From Streptomyces sp. NBC_01476 (GTDB lineage: Bacteria; Actinomycetota; Actinomycetes; Streptomycetales; Streptomycetaceae), in NCBI RefSeq assembly GCF_036227265.1, contig NZ_CP109446.1, positions 1,215,501-1,279,500 on the forward strand: DNA of 64,000 bases, in the 5' to 3' direction. How positions within the stretch are numbered: the first letter of the stretch is position 1; every line of letters starts with the position of its first letter. Position numbers and translations under genes: made by a program. The notes under the pieces were generated by a model that worked only from the letters and a program-made list of their open reading frames with translations, had not been told where the DNA came from and did no database searches. This document shows positions 50,311 to 59,296 of the stretch, piece after piece.

Positions 50311-50984
50311 GCCGTCACTCCTTCCGCGACGGTGGAGGTGCTGGTCCTGCTCCTGGCCGGGCCGGTGGGCGTACGCCGGGTCTGCTGCCACCAGGCGTAC
50401 ATACCGGCGATCACCAGGACGAAGTAGATGATGTAGACCAGCCCGGAGAAGGGCAGTCCGCTGTGGAAGTTCAGCGGCACGCCGACCAGGTCGACGGCGA
50501 GCCAGGCGAACCAGAACTCGACCCAGCCGCGGGCCTGCGCGACCATCGCGGCGAGGGTGCCGGTGAAGATGTACGCGTCCGGCCACGGGTTCCAGGACAG
50601 CGAGGGGAAGGCGAGGAAGAGCGAGGCGACCGCGACGGTGCCAAGACCGGTGGCGGCCACCAGGACGGCCCGCTCCCGCCAGGTGGCGAAGCGGATGGCG
50701 AGGCGTCCGTCGCCGGACCGGCCGCGCCGCCACTGGTACCAGCCCCAGCCGGCCACCGTGATCACCACGAACTGCTTGCCGACGCCGCCGCCGAGGTGCG
50801 CGCCCCAGAAGGCGGCGACCAGCACCGCCCCGGAGAGCAGCTGGACCGGCCAGGTGAGCACGGCCCGCCGCCAGCCCAGCGCGAGAGCGGCCAGGCCGAG
50901 CAGGTTGCCGATCAGGTCGGACCAGACCACGTGCTGGTCGAAGGCGGTGAACGCCTCGCTGTTCAGCCAGTGCACGGCAGTCAC
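50307..50984 (-). CDS. pnuC: PnuC-family vitamin transporter in the riboflavin operon
   Basis: A 225-residue protein with about seven membrane helices, including [33 protein letters not shown], and [40 protein letters not shown] split by the WP-containing loop. PnuC proteins carry nicotinamide riboside; PnuX members in actinobacteria carry riboflavin. Its position between ribE and ribBA under an FMN riboswitch, with overlaps on both sides (GTGA and ATGA), favours riboflavin or a related flavin. The GTG at 50984 is fixed by the overlap. Substrate assignment is inference from context. Confidence 0.82.
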   Translation of the reverse strand: MTAVHWLNSEAFTAFDQHVVWSDLIGNLLGLAALALGWRRAVLTWPVQLLSGAVLVAAFWGAHLGGGVGKQFVVITVAGWGWYQWRRGRSGDGRLAIRFATWRERAVLVAATGLGTVAVASLFLAFPSLSWNPWPDAYIFTGTLAAMVAQARGWVEFWFAWLAVDLVGVPLNFHSGLPFSGLVYIIYFVLVIAGMYAWWQQTRRTPTGPARSRTSTSTVAEGVTA

Positions 50985-51592
50985 TTGGCACCGGTCCCTT
51001 CGGCCGCCGGCTGCATCATGCGCTCCACGTACTTGGCGATGACGTCCACTTCGAGGTTGACCGGGTCACCCGGCTGCTTGATGCCGAGCGTGGTCAGCGC
51101 GAGGGTGGTCGGGATGAGGCTCACCGTGAAGTGACCGGCCGCCGCCTCCACCACGGTGAGGCTGATGCCGTCCACCGTGATCGAGCCCTTCTCCACGACG
51201 TAGCGGGCGAGTCCGGCGGGCAGTGCGATCTTCACGATCTCCCAGTGCTCGCCCGGGGTGCGCTCCAGTACGGTGCCGGTGCCGTCCACATGGCCCTGGA
51301 CGAGGTGCCCGCCGAGCCGTCCGCCCAGTGCCATCGGCCGCTCCAGGTTGACCCGGGAGCCGGGGGCTAGGGCGCCGAGGCTGGAGCGGTTCAGCGTCTC
51401 GGCCATCACGTCGGCGGTGAAGGCACCGTCCCCGAACTCGACCACGGTCAGGCAGACGCCGTTGACGGCGATGGAGTCGCCGTGCTTGGCGTCCTCGGTC
51501 ACGACCGGGCCGCGGACGGTGAAGCGGGAGGCGTCGCCGAGGTTCTCGACGGCGGTGACCTCACCCAGTTCTTCGACGATTCCGGTGAACAC
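50981..51592 (-). CDS. ribE: Riboflavin synthase, alpha subunit
   Basis: Final step to riboflavin, a dismutation of two lumazine molecules. 203 residues with the two homologous barrels: [11 protein letters not shown] (N-terminal signature), [14 protein letters not shown], and repeat two [16 protein letters not shown] and [18 protein letters not shown] 51592 follows GGAGAG and is one base after the ribD stop, so coupled with ribD. Overlaps pnuC-like gene by four bases downstream. Confidence 0.95.
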   Translation of the reverse strand: MFTGIVEELGEVTAVENLGDASRFTVRGPVVTEDAKHGDSIAVNGVCLTVVEFGDGAFTADVMAETLNRSSLGALAPGSRVNLERPMALGGRLGGHLVQGHVDGTGTVLERTPGEHWEIVKIALPAGLARYVVEKGSITVDGISLTVVEAAAGHFTVSLIPTTLALTTLGIKQPGDPVNLEVDVIAKYVERMMQPAAEGTGAK

Positions 51593-51593
51593 T

Positions 51594-52688
51594 TCAACTC
51601 TCCTGACGGGCGGTGGGGACGGCGGTGACACGCAGATCGGGTCCGAGTCGTTCGACGTCTGTCACGTCGAGCCGGAACGCCTGCGCGATGGTGCTGATTC
51701 CTGCGCCGGCGAGCACGGCCGGGCCGGCGCCGAGCAGTACGGGAGCGAGGTAGCCGGTGACGGTGTCGACCGCGCCGGCCGCGACGAAGGCCCCGGCGAG
51801 CGTCGCCCCGCCCTCCAGCAGCACCGAGCGCACCCCGCGGGCGTGCAACTCCGCGAGCAGGGCGGTGACTTCGAGGCCGATGCCGCTCTTGGCGTACGGC
51901 AGTGCGACGGTGTCGACGCCGGGCAGGTGGGAGGTGTCGGCGTCCTCGGCGACGGCGATCAGGGTGGGGGCGGTGTCGTCCAGCACCCGGGCACCGGGGC
52001 TGATACGGGCCCTGGTGTCGACGACCACCCGCAGCGGCTGGGTGGCACCGTCGATGCCGCGCGCCGCCAGCTGGGGGTCGTCGGCGAGCAGGGTGCCGGA
52101 GCCGACCACGACCGCGTCGGACTCGGCACGCAGCCGGTGGACGTCGGCTCGCGCCTGCGGGGAGGTGATCCAGCGGCTGCTGCCGTCGGCGGCGGCGATC
52201 CGGCCGTCCAGGGTGGCGGCGTACTTCCACCGCACATGGGGGCGGCCCTTGCGGACGGCGGTGAGCCAGGCGGTGTTGACCGCCTCGGCCTCCGCGGCGA
52301 GCAGGCCGCTGTCGACGTCCACGCCTGCGGCGCGCAGCGTCTGTCCGCCGCCGGCCGCGGCCGGGCTGGGGTCGGCGACGGCGTAGACGACCCGGGCGAC
52401 GCCGGCCTGGATCAGCGCCTGGGCGCAGGGGCCGGTACGGCCGGTGTGGTTGCAGGGTTCCAGCGTGACGAGCGCGGTGCCGCCGCGGGCGCGCTCCCCG
52501 GCGGCGGCCAGCGCGTGCACTTCGGCGTGCGGGCCGCCGGCCTTGCGGTGCCAGCCTTCGCCGGCCGGCTCGCCGGCGGCGTCCAGGATCACACAGCCGA
52601 CCACCGGGTTGGGTGCGGTGGCGCCGAGCGCGCGGGCGGACAGCGCGACAGCGCGACGCATCGCGTCGGTTTCCGTGGCGGTGGCCAC
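51594..52688 (-). CDS. ribD: Bifunctional pyrimidine deaminase / reductase
   Basis: Second and third steps of riboflavin synthesis. 364 residues. N-terminal deaminase with zinc motif HAEVHAL and PCNHTGRTGPC (about 55-95), C-terminal reductase (about 155-364) with VRWKYAATLDGRIAAADG, VVVGSGTLLADDPQL and VLLEGGATLAGAFV. GTG 52688 is preceded by AGGAGGACCC. First gene of the operon and directly behind the riboswitch. Confidence 0.95.
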   Translation of the reverse strand: MATATETDAMRRAVALSARALGATAPNPVVGCVILDAAGEPAGEGWHRKAGGPHAEVHALAAAGERARGGTALVTLEPCNHTGRTGPCAQALIQAGVARVVYAVADPSPAAAGGGQTLRAAGVDVDSGLLAAEAEAVNTAWLTAVRKGRPHVRWKYAATLDGRIAAADGSSRWITSPQARADVHRLRAESDAVVVGSGTLLADDPQLAARGIDGATQPLRVVVDTRARISPGARVLDDTAPTLIAVAEDADTSHLPGVDTVALPYAKSGIGLEVTALLAELHARGVRSVLLEGGATLAGAFVAAGAVDTVTGYLAPVLLGAGPAVLAGAGISTIAQAFRLDVTDVERLGPDLRVTAVPTARQES

Positions 52689-53066
52689 CGGGTCCTCCTG
52701 CCTCTTCGGGCACGGACTCCGGGGCGTGGTGGGACTTGAAGCGGAACGGTCCTCGCTGCACACCGGAACACTCGCGGGAACCACGCTGTCCGCGTGACCC
52801 GCCGTGCGGCGGCGTACCGTGATGAACGCCCGCCGCGCACTGCCTCCCATCCGGACTTTAACCGTCGGTCCAGGAGTTTCACCTGGTCAACCGGCCGCTG
52901 GTTGCGGTCGGGTCGCGGACTGTAACCGCCGGTTCGGAATTGCACCGACCCCGGAGTGCGCAAACGTCACTGATACGTCCTCCATGGTGCCACGCCGCTC
53001 CACGCCCGGCCCGGCCTTCCCCTGTGCGGTCTCTCACACAGTGCGGGGGTTTGCCCGGCGGGACGG
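52689..53066. other. Gap between ribD and ROK gene
   Basis: The 378-base gap holds the FMN riboswitch (52835-52961) and, beyond it, the ribD promoter on the reverse strand. From 52962 to 53066 no reliable promoter was resolved; the 3' end of the ROK gene enters the same region. Confidence 0.5.
52835..52961 (-). promoter_or_regulatory. FMN riboswitch (RFN element)
   Basis: On the reverse strand the conserved RFN segments appear in order: GGGGTCGGTGCAATTCC, GAACCGGCGGTTACAG, TCCGCGACC, GGCCGGTT, then GTGAAACTCC, ACCGACGGTTAAAG and TCCGGATGGGAGG. The 5' GCGCACTCC and the 3' GGCAGTGCGC close stem P1. It sits about 150 bases upstream of ribD. FMN binding should repress the ribD-ribE-pnuC-ribBA-ribH run, most likely by sequestering the ribosome site or terminating early; a T-run was not evident. 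Confidence 0.92.
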
Positions 53067-54269
53067 TCAGGCCCGGGGGGCGAAGAGCGCGTCCTGGGCG
53101 GCGTCCACCGCCGTGATCACCGCGCCCCGCAGGATCGCCTCCCCTTCGACCGCTGTGACCTGGACCGCGGTCCGCAGCGGCGAGAGCCGGGCCAGCCGCC
53201 GGCCGACCAGCGCCGCCAGCGCGGGACCACCGGCCTGCCCGACCTCTCCGGCCAGCACCACCCGTCCCGGGTCCAGCACGGCGCACATCGCCGCCGCGCC
53301 GAGCGCGATCCGCGCCGCCAGTTCGTCCAGGAACGCCTCCCCGGACGCCCCGGACGCCAGCGCGGACCGCACCGCCTCGCCCGCCGCTCCGGCGTCGGCG
53401 AGCGGGCCGGTGGCGATCCCGTGCCGCGCCGCGAGCGCGCACACCGCCCGGCTGCCAACCAGCCCGTGGTACCCGTTGTCGCAGTCGGTGGCCGTCGGCA
53501 GTTCCCCGGTCGGCGAGATCGGCAGGAAGCCGACCTCGCCCGCTCCCCCGGAGACCCCGCGCCGCAGTCTGCCTTCCAGTACGACCCCGGCGCCGACGCC
53601 GCCCCCGATCCACAGCAGGACGAAGGTGTCGGGGCCGCCGGTCCGCAGTTCCGCCACCGCCGCGAGGTTCACCTCGTTCTCCAGCAGCACCGGCACCCCG
53701 AAGTGCTTGCGCACCTCGTCCACCAGGTCGCTGTGCCAGGCGGGCAGCGCCCCGGAGGAGCTGAGCCGGCCGGTCACCGGGTCGATCAGCCCGGGCGCGC
53801 CGAAGGCCACGGTGTGCAGCCCGGTGGAGGCGCCGGCCGCCCGCACCGTCCGGTCGAGCAGCGCGATCCCCGCCGCGACGATCTTCTCCGGCGGCAGGTC
53901 CGGGGCGACCGGCAGTTCCGCCCGGCCGGCGGTCCGCCCGAGCAGGTCGGCGATCTCCACCCCGATGCTCTCGATGCGGACGTCGAGGCCGGCGACGTAG
54001 GCCCGGTCGGCCACGATCCCGTAGACCCGGGCGTTGGGTCCCCGCTTGGCCTCCCCCGCCTCGCCGACCACCTGGATCAGGCCGGACTCCTGGAGCCGTT
54101 CGACCAGGTCGGCGACGCTGGGCCGGGACATCCCGGTCAGTTCCTTCAACCGCCCCGCGGTGAGCGGCCCTTCCTCCTGGAGCAGCCGCAGGGCGAGCCG
54201 GTCGTTGATGGCGCGGGCGGTACGGGGCGACGCATTGCGCCCGGGATACGCGCGGGTCACGGCGGTCAT
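53067..54269 (-). CDS. ROK-family transcriptional repressor
   Basis: A 400-residue sugar-responsive regulator: N-terminal MarR-like winged HTH (TAGRLKELTGMSRPSVADLVERL, about 40-65) and a C-terminal ROK sugar-kinase-like domain (AFGAPGLIDPVTG, NEVNLAAVAE, WIGGGVGAGVVLEGRL). A zinc motif of the ROK type is degenerate (TDCDNGYHG). The ATG at 54269 follows GGAAGGA. It is divergent from the MFS gene by 66 bases, so it probably controls it. It lacks the ATP-kinase role. Confidence 0.88.
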   Translation of the reverse strand: MTAVTRAYPGRNASPRTARAINDRLALRLLQEEGPLTAGRLKELTGMSRPSVADLVERLQESGLIQVVGEAGEAKRGPNARVYGIVADRAYVAGLDVRIESIGVEIADLLGRTAGRAELPVAPDLPPEKIVAAGIALLDRTVRAAGASTGLHTVAFGAPGLIDPVTGRLSSSGALPAWHSDLVDEVRKHFGVPVLLENEVNLAAVAELRTGGPDTFVLLWIGGGVGAGVVLEGRLRRGVSGGAGEVGFLPISPTGELPTATDCDNGYHGLVGSRAVCALAARHGIATGPLADAGAAGEAVRSALASGASGEAFLDELAARIALGAAAMCAVLDPGRVVLAGEVGQAGGPALAALVGRRLARLSPLRTAVQVTAVEGEAILRGAVITAVDAAQDALFAPRA

Positions 54270-54335
54270 GCGGCGATCCTTCCAGACCGGAAAACTCCTT
54301 ATCATTCAGGGAGCCTTCCTGATAGTTTACCGGCC
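54270..54335. promoter_or_regulatory. ROK/MFS divergent regulatory region
   Basis: Contains AAACTCCTTATCATTCAGG and, after seven bases, CCTGATAGTTT, an imperfect inverted repeat with arms roughly TATCA..CAGG and CCTGATA. It overlaps the forward -10-like TAGTTT (54323-54328), which ends seven bases before the ATG. A repressor bound here could block both promoters. Confidence 0.5.
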
Positions 54336-55568
54336 ATGCAGAGCGCTGACGCCACCGGGCGCGCCCCCGCTTCGGCCCGCCGGGCCCACCTGACCATCGC
54401 CGTCGCCTTCGCCGTGCACGGTGCGGCGAACGGCACCTTCGCCACCCGTATCCCCTGGCTCAAGGATCATCTGCACCTGAGTGCGGGCCAGTTGGGCCTT
54501 GCCCTGGTCTGCCCGGCGATCGGTTCCTCGCTGCTGATGCCGCTGGCCGGCCGGCTGATGCACCGGTTCGGCTCCCGGACCGCGCTGCGGATGCTGCTCG
54601 GTCTGTGGTGCGTGGTCCTCCCGCTGCCGGTCCTCGCGCCCGGACTGCCCTGGCTCTGCCTCGCGCTGCTGCTCTTCGGCGCCAGCGCCGGCATGGCGGA
54701 TGTGGTGATGAACGCGCTCGGGGTCGGCATCGAGGAGATCAAGGGCAAGTCGATCATGTCCGGGCTGCACGGGATGTGGAGCGTCGGCACCCTGATCGGC
54801 GCCGCGGTCGGTGTGCCGGCCGCGCACGCCGGGCTGGACGCCCGGGTCCATCTGGGCCTGGTGTCGGCGGTGCTGCTGGTGGTCGGCCTGCTGGTCTGCG
54901 CGGGCGCGCCCGACATCCACCCGGCGGAGGACGAGGAGGCACCACCGCGGTTCGCGCTGCCGCCGCGCGCCGCCCTGGTCATCGGCGCGGTCGGCTTCTG
55001 CGGGGTCTTCGCCGAGGGCGGCACCTCCGACTGGTGCGCGGTCTATCTGCGGGACATCGCCCATGCCTCACCGGCGGTCGCGGCACTGGCGTACACCGCT
55101 TTCTCGTGCACGATGGCGACGGCCAGGCTGCTGGGCGACTTCGTGGTCCGCCGGCTGGGCGCGGTCACCGCGGTGCGGGCCGGCGGGGTGGTGGCCACGA
55201 TCGGCGGCACGATGGTGGTGCTGGCGCACAGCCCGGTCCCGGCGATCGCGGGCTTCGCCCTGGTGGGCGTGGGCGTCTCGGTGGTGGTCCCGCTCTGCTT
55301 CGCCGCCGCCGGGCGGCGCGGGCCGGTGCCGAGCCAGGCGATAGCCGGTGTCGCCACCGTCACGTACACCTCGGGGCTGGTGGCGCCGGCCGCGATCGGC
55401 GGGATCGCGGGCGCCAGTTCGCTCTCCGTCTCCTTCACCCTGGTGACGGTGCTGACGCTGGGCCTGGTACTGGGCGCCGGGGTACTGAGGCCGCCGCCGA
55501 GGACGCTGATCCCCTCGCCCGCCGGCTCCGAGTCGTCGCCGGTGCCCAGCAGGAGCGCGGTGGACTGA
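54336..55568 (+). CDS. MFS transporter
   Basis: A 410-residue major facilitator with twelve predicted helices and the loop GRLMHRFGSRTALRML between helices 2 and 3. Helix-breaking AAGRRGPVPSQAI appears in the second half. The C-terminus is Pro/Ser-rich. The ATG at 54336 follows TAGTTT directly with no Shine-Dalgarno, so the mRNA is probably leaderless. Divergent from a ROK repressor, which suggests a sugar or sugar-related substrate, though several such transporters export small molecules. Confidence 0.82.
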   Translation: MQSADATGRAPASARRAHLTIAVAFAVHGAANGTFATRIPWLKDHLHLSAGQLGLALVCPAIGSSLLMPLAGRLMHRFGSRTALRMLLGLWCVVLPLPVLAPGLPWLCLALLLFGASAGMADVVMNALGVGIEEIKGKSIMSGLHGMWSVGTLIGAAVGVPAAHAGLDARVHLGLVSAVLLVVGLLVCAGAPDIHPAEDEEAPPRFALPPRAALVIGAVGFCGVFAEGGTSDWCAVYLRDIAHASPAVAALAYTAFSCTMATARLLGDFVVRRLGAVTAVRAGGVVATIGGTMVVLAHSPVPAIAGFALVGVGVSVVVPLCFAAAGRRGPVPSQAIAGVATVTYTSGLVAPAAIGGIAGASSLSVSFTLVTVLTLGLVLGAGVLRPPPRTLIPSPAGSESSPVPSRSAVD

Positions 55569-55675
55569 CCGGGCCGGCGGCGGTCAAGGCGGTGCGGGGA
55601 TACGGGGTGGTCCCGGGGGCAGAGGCCCCGCGGGTCACCCGGCCGGGGCCGGGCCCGCAAGCAGTACGGATAAGG

Positions 55676-55714
55676 GTCCGGCGGGCACGCACGGGGGAAT
55701 CGAGCCCGCCGGAC
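55676..55714. terminator. Hairpin after MFS gene
   Basis: GTCCGGCGGGC (55676-55686) and GCCCGCCGGAC (55704-55714) form a perfect 11-bp stem with a 17-base loop. It is about 110 bases beyond the MFS stop. A bidirectional terminator for the convergent genes is likely. Confidence 0.6.
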
Positions 55715-55731
55715 CGTGGTCATTACGTTAG

Positions 55732-55762
55732 CCGCCCGTCCCGGCCGGTTGGAGACGGGCGG
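55732..55762. terminator. Second hairpin between MFS and XRE genes
   Basis: CCGCCCGTC (55732-55740) and GACGGGCGG (55754-55762) pair perfectly over nine bases with a 13-base loop. It lies between the first hairpin and the XRE stop. Confidence 0.55.
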
Positions 55763-55867
55763 CGCGAAATCATGCCGCGGGAATACGCCATGGCACAGGC
55801 GCGCCGCCATCACCCGTACGGGCAGGGGGAGTTGGGCCCGTCAGCGGCCGGGGAACCCGGGCGCCGC

Positions 55868-56710
55868 TCAGCTCGCGGTGAGGTCCTGCAGTCCCACCAC
55901 GCGCAGCAGCCGCAGCCGTTCGTACGAGGCGGTCCCGGGGCGGGCGCTGTGCACGATCAGCCGCTGGTCGTGGCCGGAGCTCAGCAGCACCTCGCGGTCC
56001 AGCACGAGTTCGCCGACCACCGGGTGCCGCAGGCGTCGGACGTCGCAGGGGCGTGGGAGGGCCCCGGGGCCGTCCCACAGCCGGGCGAAGAGCGCGCTGG
56101 CCGCGAGGAGTTCGGCGACCAGCGCGGCCGGCCGCGGGTCGCCGGGGCGGGCCGCGAGCAGCTCCCGCAGGTGCGCCACGTGCTCGCGGGCCAGCGCCTC
56201 GTGGTCCGCGGCCGGGATGAGGGCGAGCGCGTCCGGGTCGGTGAACAGCCGCCGCACGAGGTTGCGGTCGCGCGGCGCACGGGCCGAGATGTCGCCGAAG
56301 AGCGCGGCGGCCATCGTGTTCTGCGCGAGTACGTCCCCGAGCTCGGTGACCACCTCGGCCGGGGTGTCGTGGAGCCGGTCCAGGACGAGCAGCAGGCCGG
56401 GGCGGACGTGCCCGCAGCCGCCTGCCTCCCGCGGCGGCTCCTCGTCCGCCAGGACGAACAGGCGGTCCCGCTCGCCGGCGGTCAGCCGCAGCGCCCGGGC
56501 CATCGCGGTCAGCATCTGCCGGGACGGGCGCGAGGCACGGCCCTGTTCCAGCCGGGTGTAGTAGTCGGCCGACATCCCGGCGAGCCGGGCCACCTCCTCC
56601 CGCCGCAGCCCGGGCGAGCGCCGCCGGGCGCCGCCGGTGAGACCCACGTCGGCGGGGGCCAGCCGGGAACGGCAGCGGCGCAGGAATTCGGCGAGGTCCG
56701 GAGGGTTCAC
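55868..56710 (-). CDS. XRE-family regulator with MmyB-like ligand domain
   Basis: A 280-residue regulator. HTH in residues about 12-72, with GARRRSPGLRREEVARLAGMSADYYTRLEQG, and a PAS-like MmyB ligand-binding domain (about 100-270; RPGLLLVLDRLHD, AQNTMAAALFGD). Typical targets are adjacent reductases or dehydrogenases. GTG 56710 is preceded by GGAAGGC. The nearest divergent gene is DUF5995, 187 bases away, and could be the target. Confidence 0.85.
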   Translation of the reverse strand: MNPPDLAEFLRRCRSRLAPADVGLTGGARRRSPGLRREEVARLAGMSADYYTRLEQGRASRPSRQMLTAMARALRLTAGERDRLFVLADEEPPREAGGCGHVRPGLLLVLDRLHDTPAEVVTELGDVLAQNTMAAALFGDISARAPRDRNLVRRLFTDPDALALIPAADHEALAREHVAHLRELLAARPGDPRPAALVAELLAASALFARLWDGPGALPRPCDVRRLRHPVVGELVLDREVLLSSGHDQRLIVHSARPGTASYERLRLLRVVGLQDLTAS

Positions 56711-56897
56711 GCCTTCCAGGATGCGGCCGCGCGGGCCCTGCGGCCAGGCGCTGTCCAGGGAGCATTACTCCCCGGATAACCGCCCCCGCGCCGTTTGGAG
56801 CGCTGCCGGGCGTGCCGCAGCGGCCGTGTTCACCATTTCGGGGGGCCGGGGTGTGCCGCCGCCGGGCCGGCGGGGCCGGGGGCGGCACGCTGGGGGG

Positions 56898-57587
56898 ATG
56901 ACGACCGCACGGCGCCCCGACCCGGCAGACGTGGCCCAGGTGCTCTCCCGGATGCGGAGCCTCAACGCGGCGCTGCCGCACCGGGACGGGGTCGCGGTCT
57001 TCAACCGGGTGTATCTGTCCGTCACCGAGGAGGTGCGGCGGCGCCTGGCCGCGCGGGAGTTCGCCGACCAGGACGCCGCCGGCGAGCTGGCCGTACGGTT
57101 CGCGGGCCGCTACCTCGCCGCGATCGAGGACGACATCGCCGGCCGGCGCCCGCCCGCATGCTGGCGCCCGCTGCTGCGGCTCCGCGGCCACCGCGGCATC
57201 CGTCCCGTCCAGTTCGCGCTGGCCGGGATCAACGCGCACATCGGCCACGACCTGGCGCTGGCGGTGGTGGACACCTGCCGGGCGGGCGATCTCGAACTGC
57301 GCACGCTGGAAGGCGACTTCGACCGGATCGGCGACGTGCTGACCGCGATCGAGGAGCGGGTCAGGGAGGAGCTGATGCCCGGCCCCGACGTACTGGAGCT
57401 CGCCGACCCGCTGACCCATGTGGTGGGCGCGTGGAGCCTGGAGCGGGCCAGGGACGCGGCCTGGGCGGCGGCCCGGCTGCTGTGGGCGCTGCGGGAGACC
57501 GACGACGCCTACGACGAGTGCGTGACCCGGCTCGACGCGGGCGTCGGCCTGGTCGGCCGCTTCCTGCTCACCCCGCTGGGCGACTGA
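56898..57587 (+). CDS. DUF5995 family protein
   Basis: A 229-residue protein with the DUF5995 pattern: MRSLNAALPHRDGVAVFNRVYLSVTEEV, then GRPFALAGINAHIGHDLALAV-like segment and a C-terminal helical bundle. It has several conserved Asp, His and Asn (NAHIGHDL) that suggest a metal or phosphate site, but the enzymatic role is unknown. ATG 56898 lies after GGGGGG. It converges with the monooxygenase gene across only five bases. Confidence 0.78.
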   Translation: MTTARRPDPADVAQVLSRMRSLNAALPHRDGVAVFNRVYLSVTEEVRRRLAAREFADQDAAGELAVRFAGRYLAAIEDDIAGRRPPACWRPLLRLRGHRGIRPVQFALAGINAHIGHDLALAVVDTCRAGDLELRTLEGDFDRIGDVLTAIEERVREELMPGPDVLELADPLTHVVGAWSLERARDAAWAAARLLWALRETDDAYDECVTRLDAGVGLVGRFLLTPLGD

Positions 57588-57592
57588 CCGCC

Positions 57593-59296
57593 TCAGTCCT
57601 CCGGCAGCAGCACCGGCGCGATCTCCTCGTAGACGTCCCCAGGGCCGGGGTTGAGCGGATCCGTGGCGCCGCCGAGGTGGTGCAGCACGCCCCACACCGC
57701 GTTGAGCGCGGTCTGCACCGCGCCCTCCGCCCACCCCGCGGTCCACGAGATGTCGTCCCCGGCCAGAAAGATCCCCCGCTTCTGCGGGGGCAGCGTGTCC
57801 TGCATGAAGTGCGTGAACAGCCGCCGCTGGTAGCGGTAGTGCCCCGGCAGATTCGCCTTGAACGCCCCCATGAAGTACGGCTCGTTCTCCCACGAGACGG
57901 TCACCGGATTGCCGATCACATGCTTCCTGATGTCCACCCCGGGATAGATCTCACCGAGCGACGTCAGCATCACCTCCATCCGCTCGTGCGCGCTCAGCGG
58001 CAGCCACTTGAGGCTGTCGTCGGCCCAGGTGTACGACAGGCAGATGGCGGCGGGACGGTCCGGCCCGTCGTCCAGCAGGTACGTACCGCGGGTCATCCGG
58101 TCGGTGAGCGTCATCGACATCAGGTCCCGGCCGGTCCGCGGGTCCTTGTCCCGCCAGAACGGGCGGTCGACCGGCACGAAGAGCTTGCTGGACTCCATGT
58201 AGTGGGTCCGCTCGACGGCGGTCCAGTGGTCGATCGGGAAGAGCGAGTCGTCGCAGGCGATCTTGGACAGCAGCATCCAGCTCTGCGCGGTGAAGACCAC
58301 CGCCCGGTAGCCGCGGATGTCGCCGGACGAATCGGTGACGGTGATCCGGTTGCCCGCGGTGCGGTGCAGCGCGGTGACCGCGGGCCGTGGCTCGCCGCCG
58401 TGCAGCGAACGCAGCGACGTGCCGCGCGGCCAGTGCAGCAGCTTGTCCGGCTGGTGTTCCCACAGCCGCAGGGGGAGTTGCCGACTGCCGCCGACGATGC
58501 CGCGGTGGTCGTCGTCGGCGCCGGTGTAGACGACCCGCAGGATCTCCAGGATGGAGTTGGGGAAGTCGGTGTCCCAGCCGCCGGTGCCGAAGCCGACCTG
58601 GCCGAAGATCTCCCGGTGCCGGAAGGAGCGGAAGGCCGGGGAGTCGCAGAGGAAGCCGTAGAAGGTCTGGTTGTCCAGCTTCTCGACCAGCGGGGACCAG
58701 ATCGCGCGGATCGCCGGCACGTCCCGGGTGCGCAGCGCACGCTGCATCGCGGAGAAGTCGGCGCCGTCCTCCAGGCAGGTGTTCCAGGCACGCATCACCT
58801 GGTGGAAGACCTCGGGGAGGTCGTCCACCGACGTGGCGTAGTGGCTCTCACCCTTGAGGTCCACCACGGTCGAGGGGGTGACCGGTGCCAGCGGGTTGGG
58901 GAACGGCCTGGTCTCCAGGCCGACCAGGTCCACGTAGTGCTGGAAGGCGGTGGAGGACGGCGGGAAGCGCATCGCGCCCATCTCGGCGGTGAGCCCGGGG
59001 TCGCAGCCGTCGAAGGTGACGGTACGCAGCCTGCCGCCGATCCGGTCGGCCTCGTAGAGGACCGGCCGCAGTCCCATTCTCATCAGCTCGTACGCGGTGA
59101 CCAGGCCGGACAGCCCGCCGCCGACGACCGCGACCTCGGTGCCGTGCTCGGTGGGCGGGACGGCGCCGAGGCCGGCCGGGTGCGCGAGGTAGTCGTCGTA
59201 GGCGAAGGGGAAGTCGGGGCCGAACATCGTGATGGGCGGCTGCGCCTGCGCCTCGATGTGCTGCTCGTCGTGGACGGCGGTGGGCACGGACGTCAT
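57593..59296 (-). CDS. davB: DavB-like L-amino-acid 2-monooxygenase (flavin amine oxidase fold)
   Basis: FAD-dependent enzyme of 567 residues. It matches L-lysine 2-monooxygenase (DavB), which decarboxylates and oxidises lysine to 5-aminovaleramide, along its length: PPITMFGPDFPFAYDDYLAHP, the Rossmann VAVVGGGLSGLVTAYEL, FGQVGFGTGGWDTDFPN, FVPVDRPFWRDKDP, and ITVSWENEPYFMGAFK-like and AGDDISWTAGWAEGAVQT near the end. The ATG at 59296 overlaps the stop of the amidase gene (ATGA). The adjacent amidase supports an amide product. Substrate could instead be arginine or another amino acid; lysine is the best guess. Confidence 0.82.
   Translation of the reverse strand: MTSVPTAVHDEQHIEAQAQPPITMFGPDFPFAYDDYLAHPAGLGAVPPTEHGTEVAVVGGGLSGLVTAYELMRMGLRPVLYEADRIGGRLRTVTFDGCDPGLTAEMGAMRFPPSSTAFQHYVDLVGLETRPFPNPLAPVTPSTVVDLKGESHYATSVDDLPEVFHQVMRAWNTCLEDGADFSAMQRALRTRDVPAIRAIWSPLVEKLDNQTFYGFLCDSPAFRSFRHREIFGQVGFGTGGWDTDFPNSILEILRVVYTGADDDHRGIVGGSRQLPLRLWEHQPDKLLHWPRGTSLRSLHGGEPRPAVTALHRTAGNRITVTDSSGDIRGYRAVVFTAQSWMLLSKIACDDSLFPIDHWTAVERTHYMESSKLFVPVDRPFWRDKDPRTGRDLMSMTLTDRMTRGTYLLDDGPDRPAAICLSYTWADDSLKWLPLSAHERMEVMLTSLGEIYPGVDIRKHVIGNPVTVSWENEPYFMGAFKANLPGHYRYQRRLFTHFMQDTLPPQKRGIFLAGDDISWTAGWAEGAVQTALNAVWGVLHHLGGATDPLNPGPGDVYEEIAPVLLPED

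Larger units (their letters stand above)
55569..55867. other. Intergenic region with two strong hairpins
   Basis: Between the MFS gene and the convergent XRE regulator. Contains the hairpins listed at 55676-55714 and 55732-55762. No gene was seen. Confidence 0.5.
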
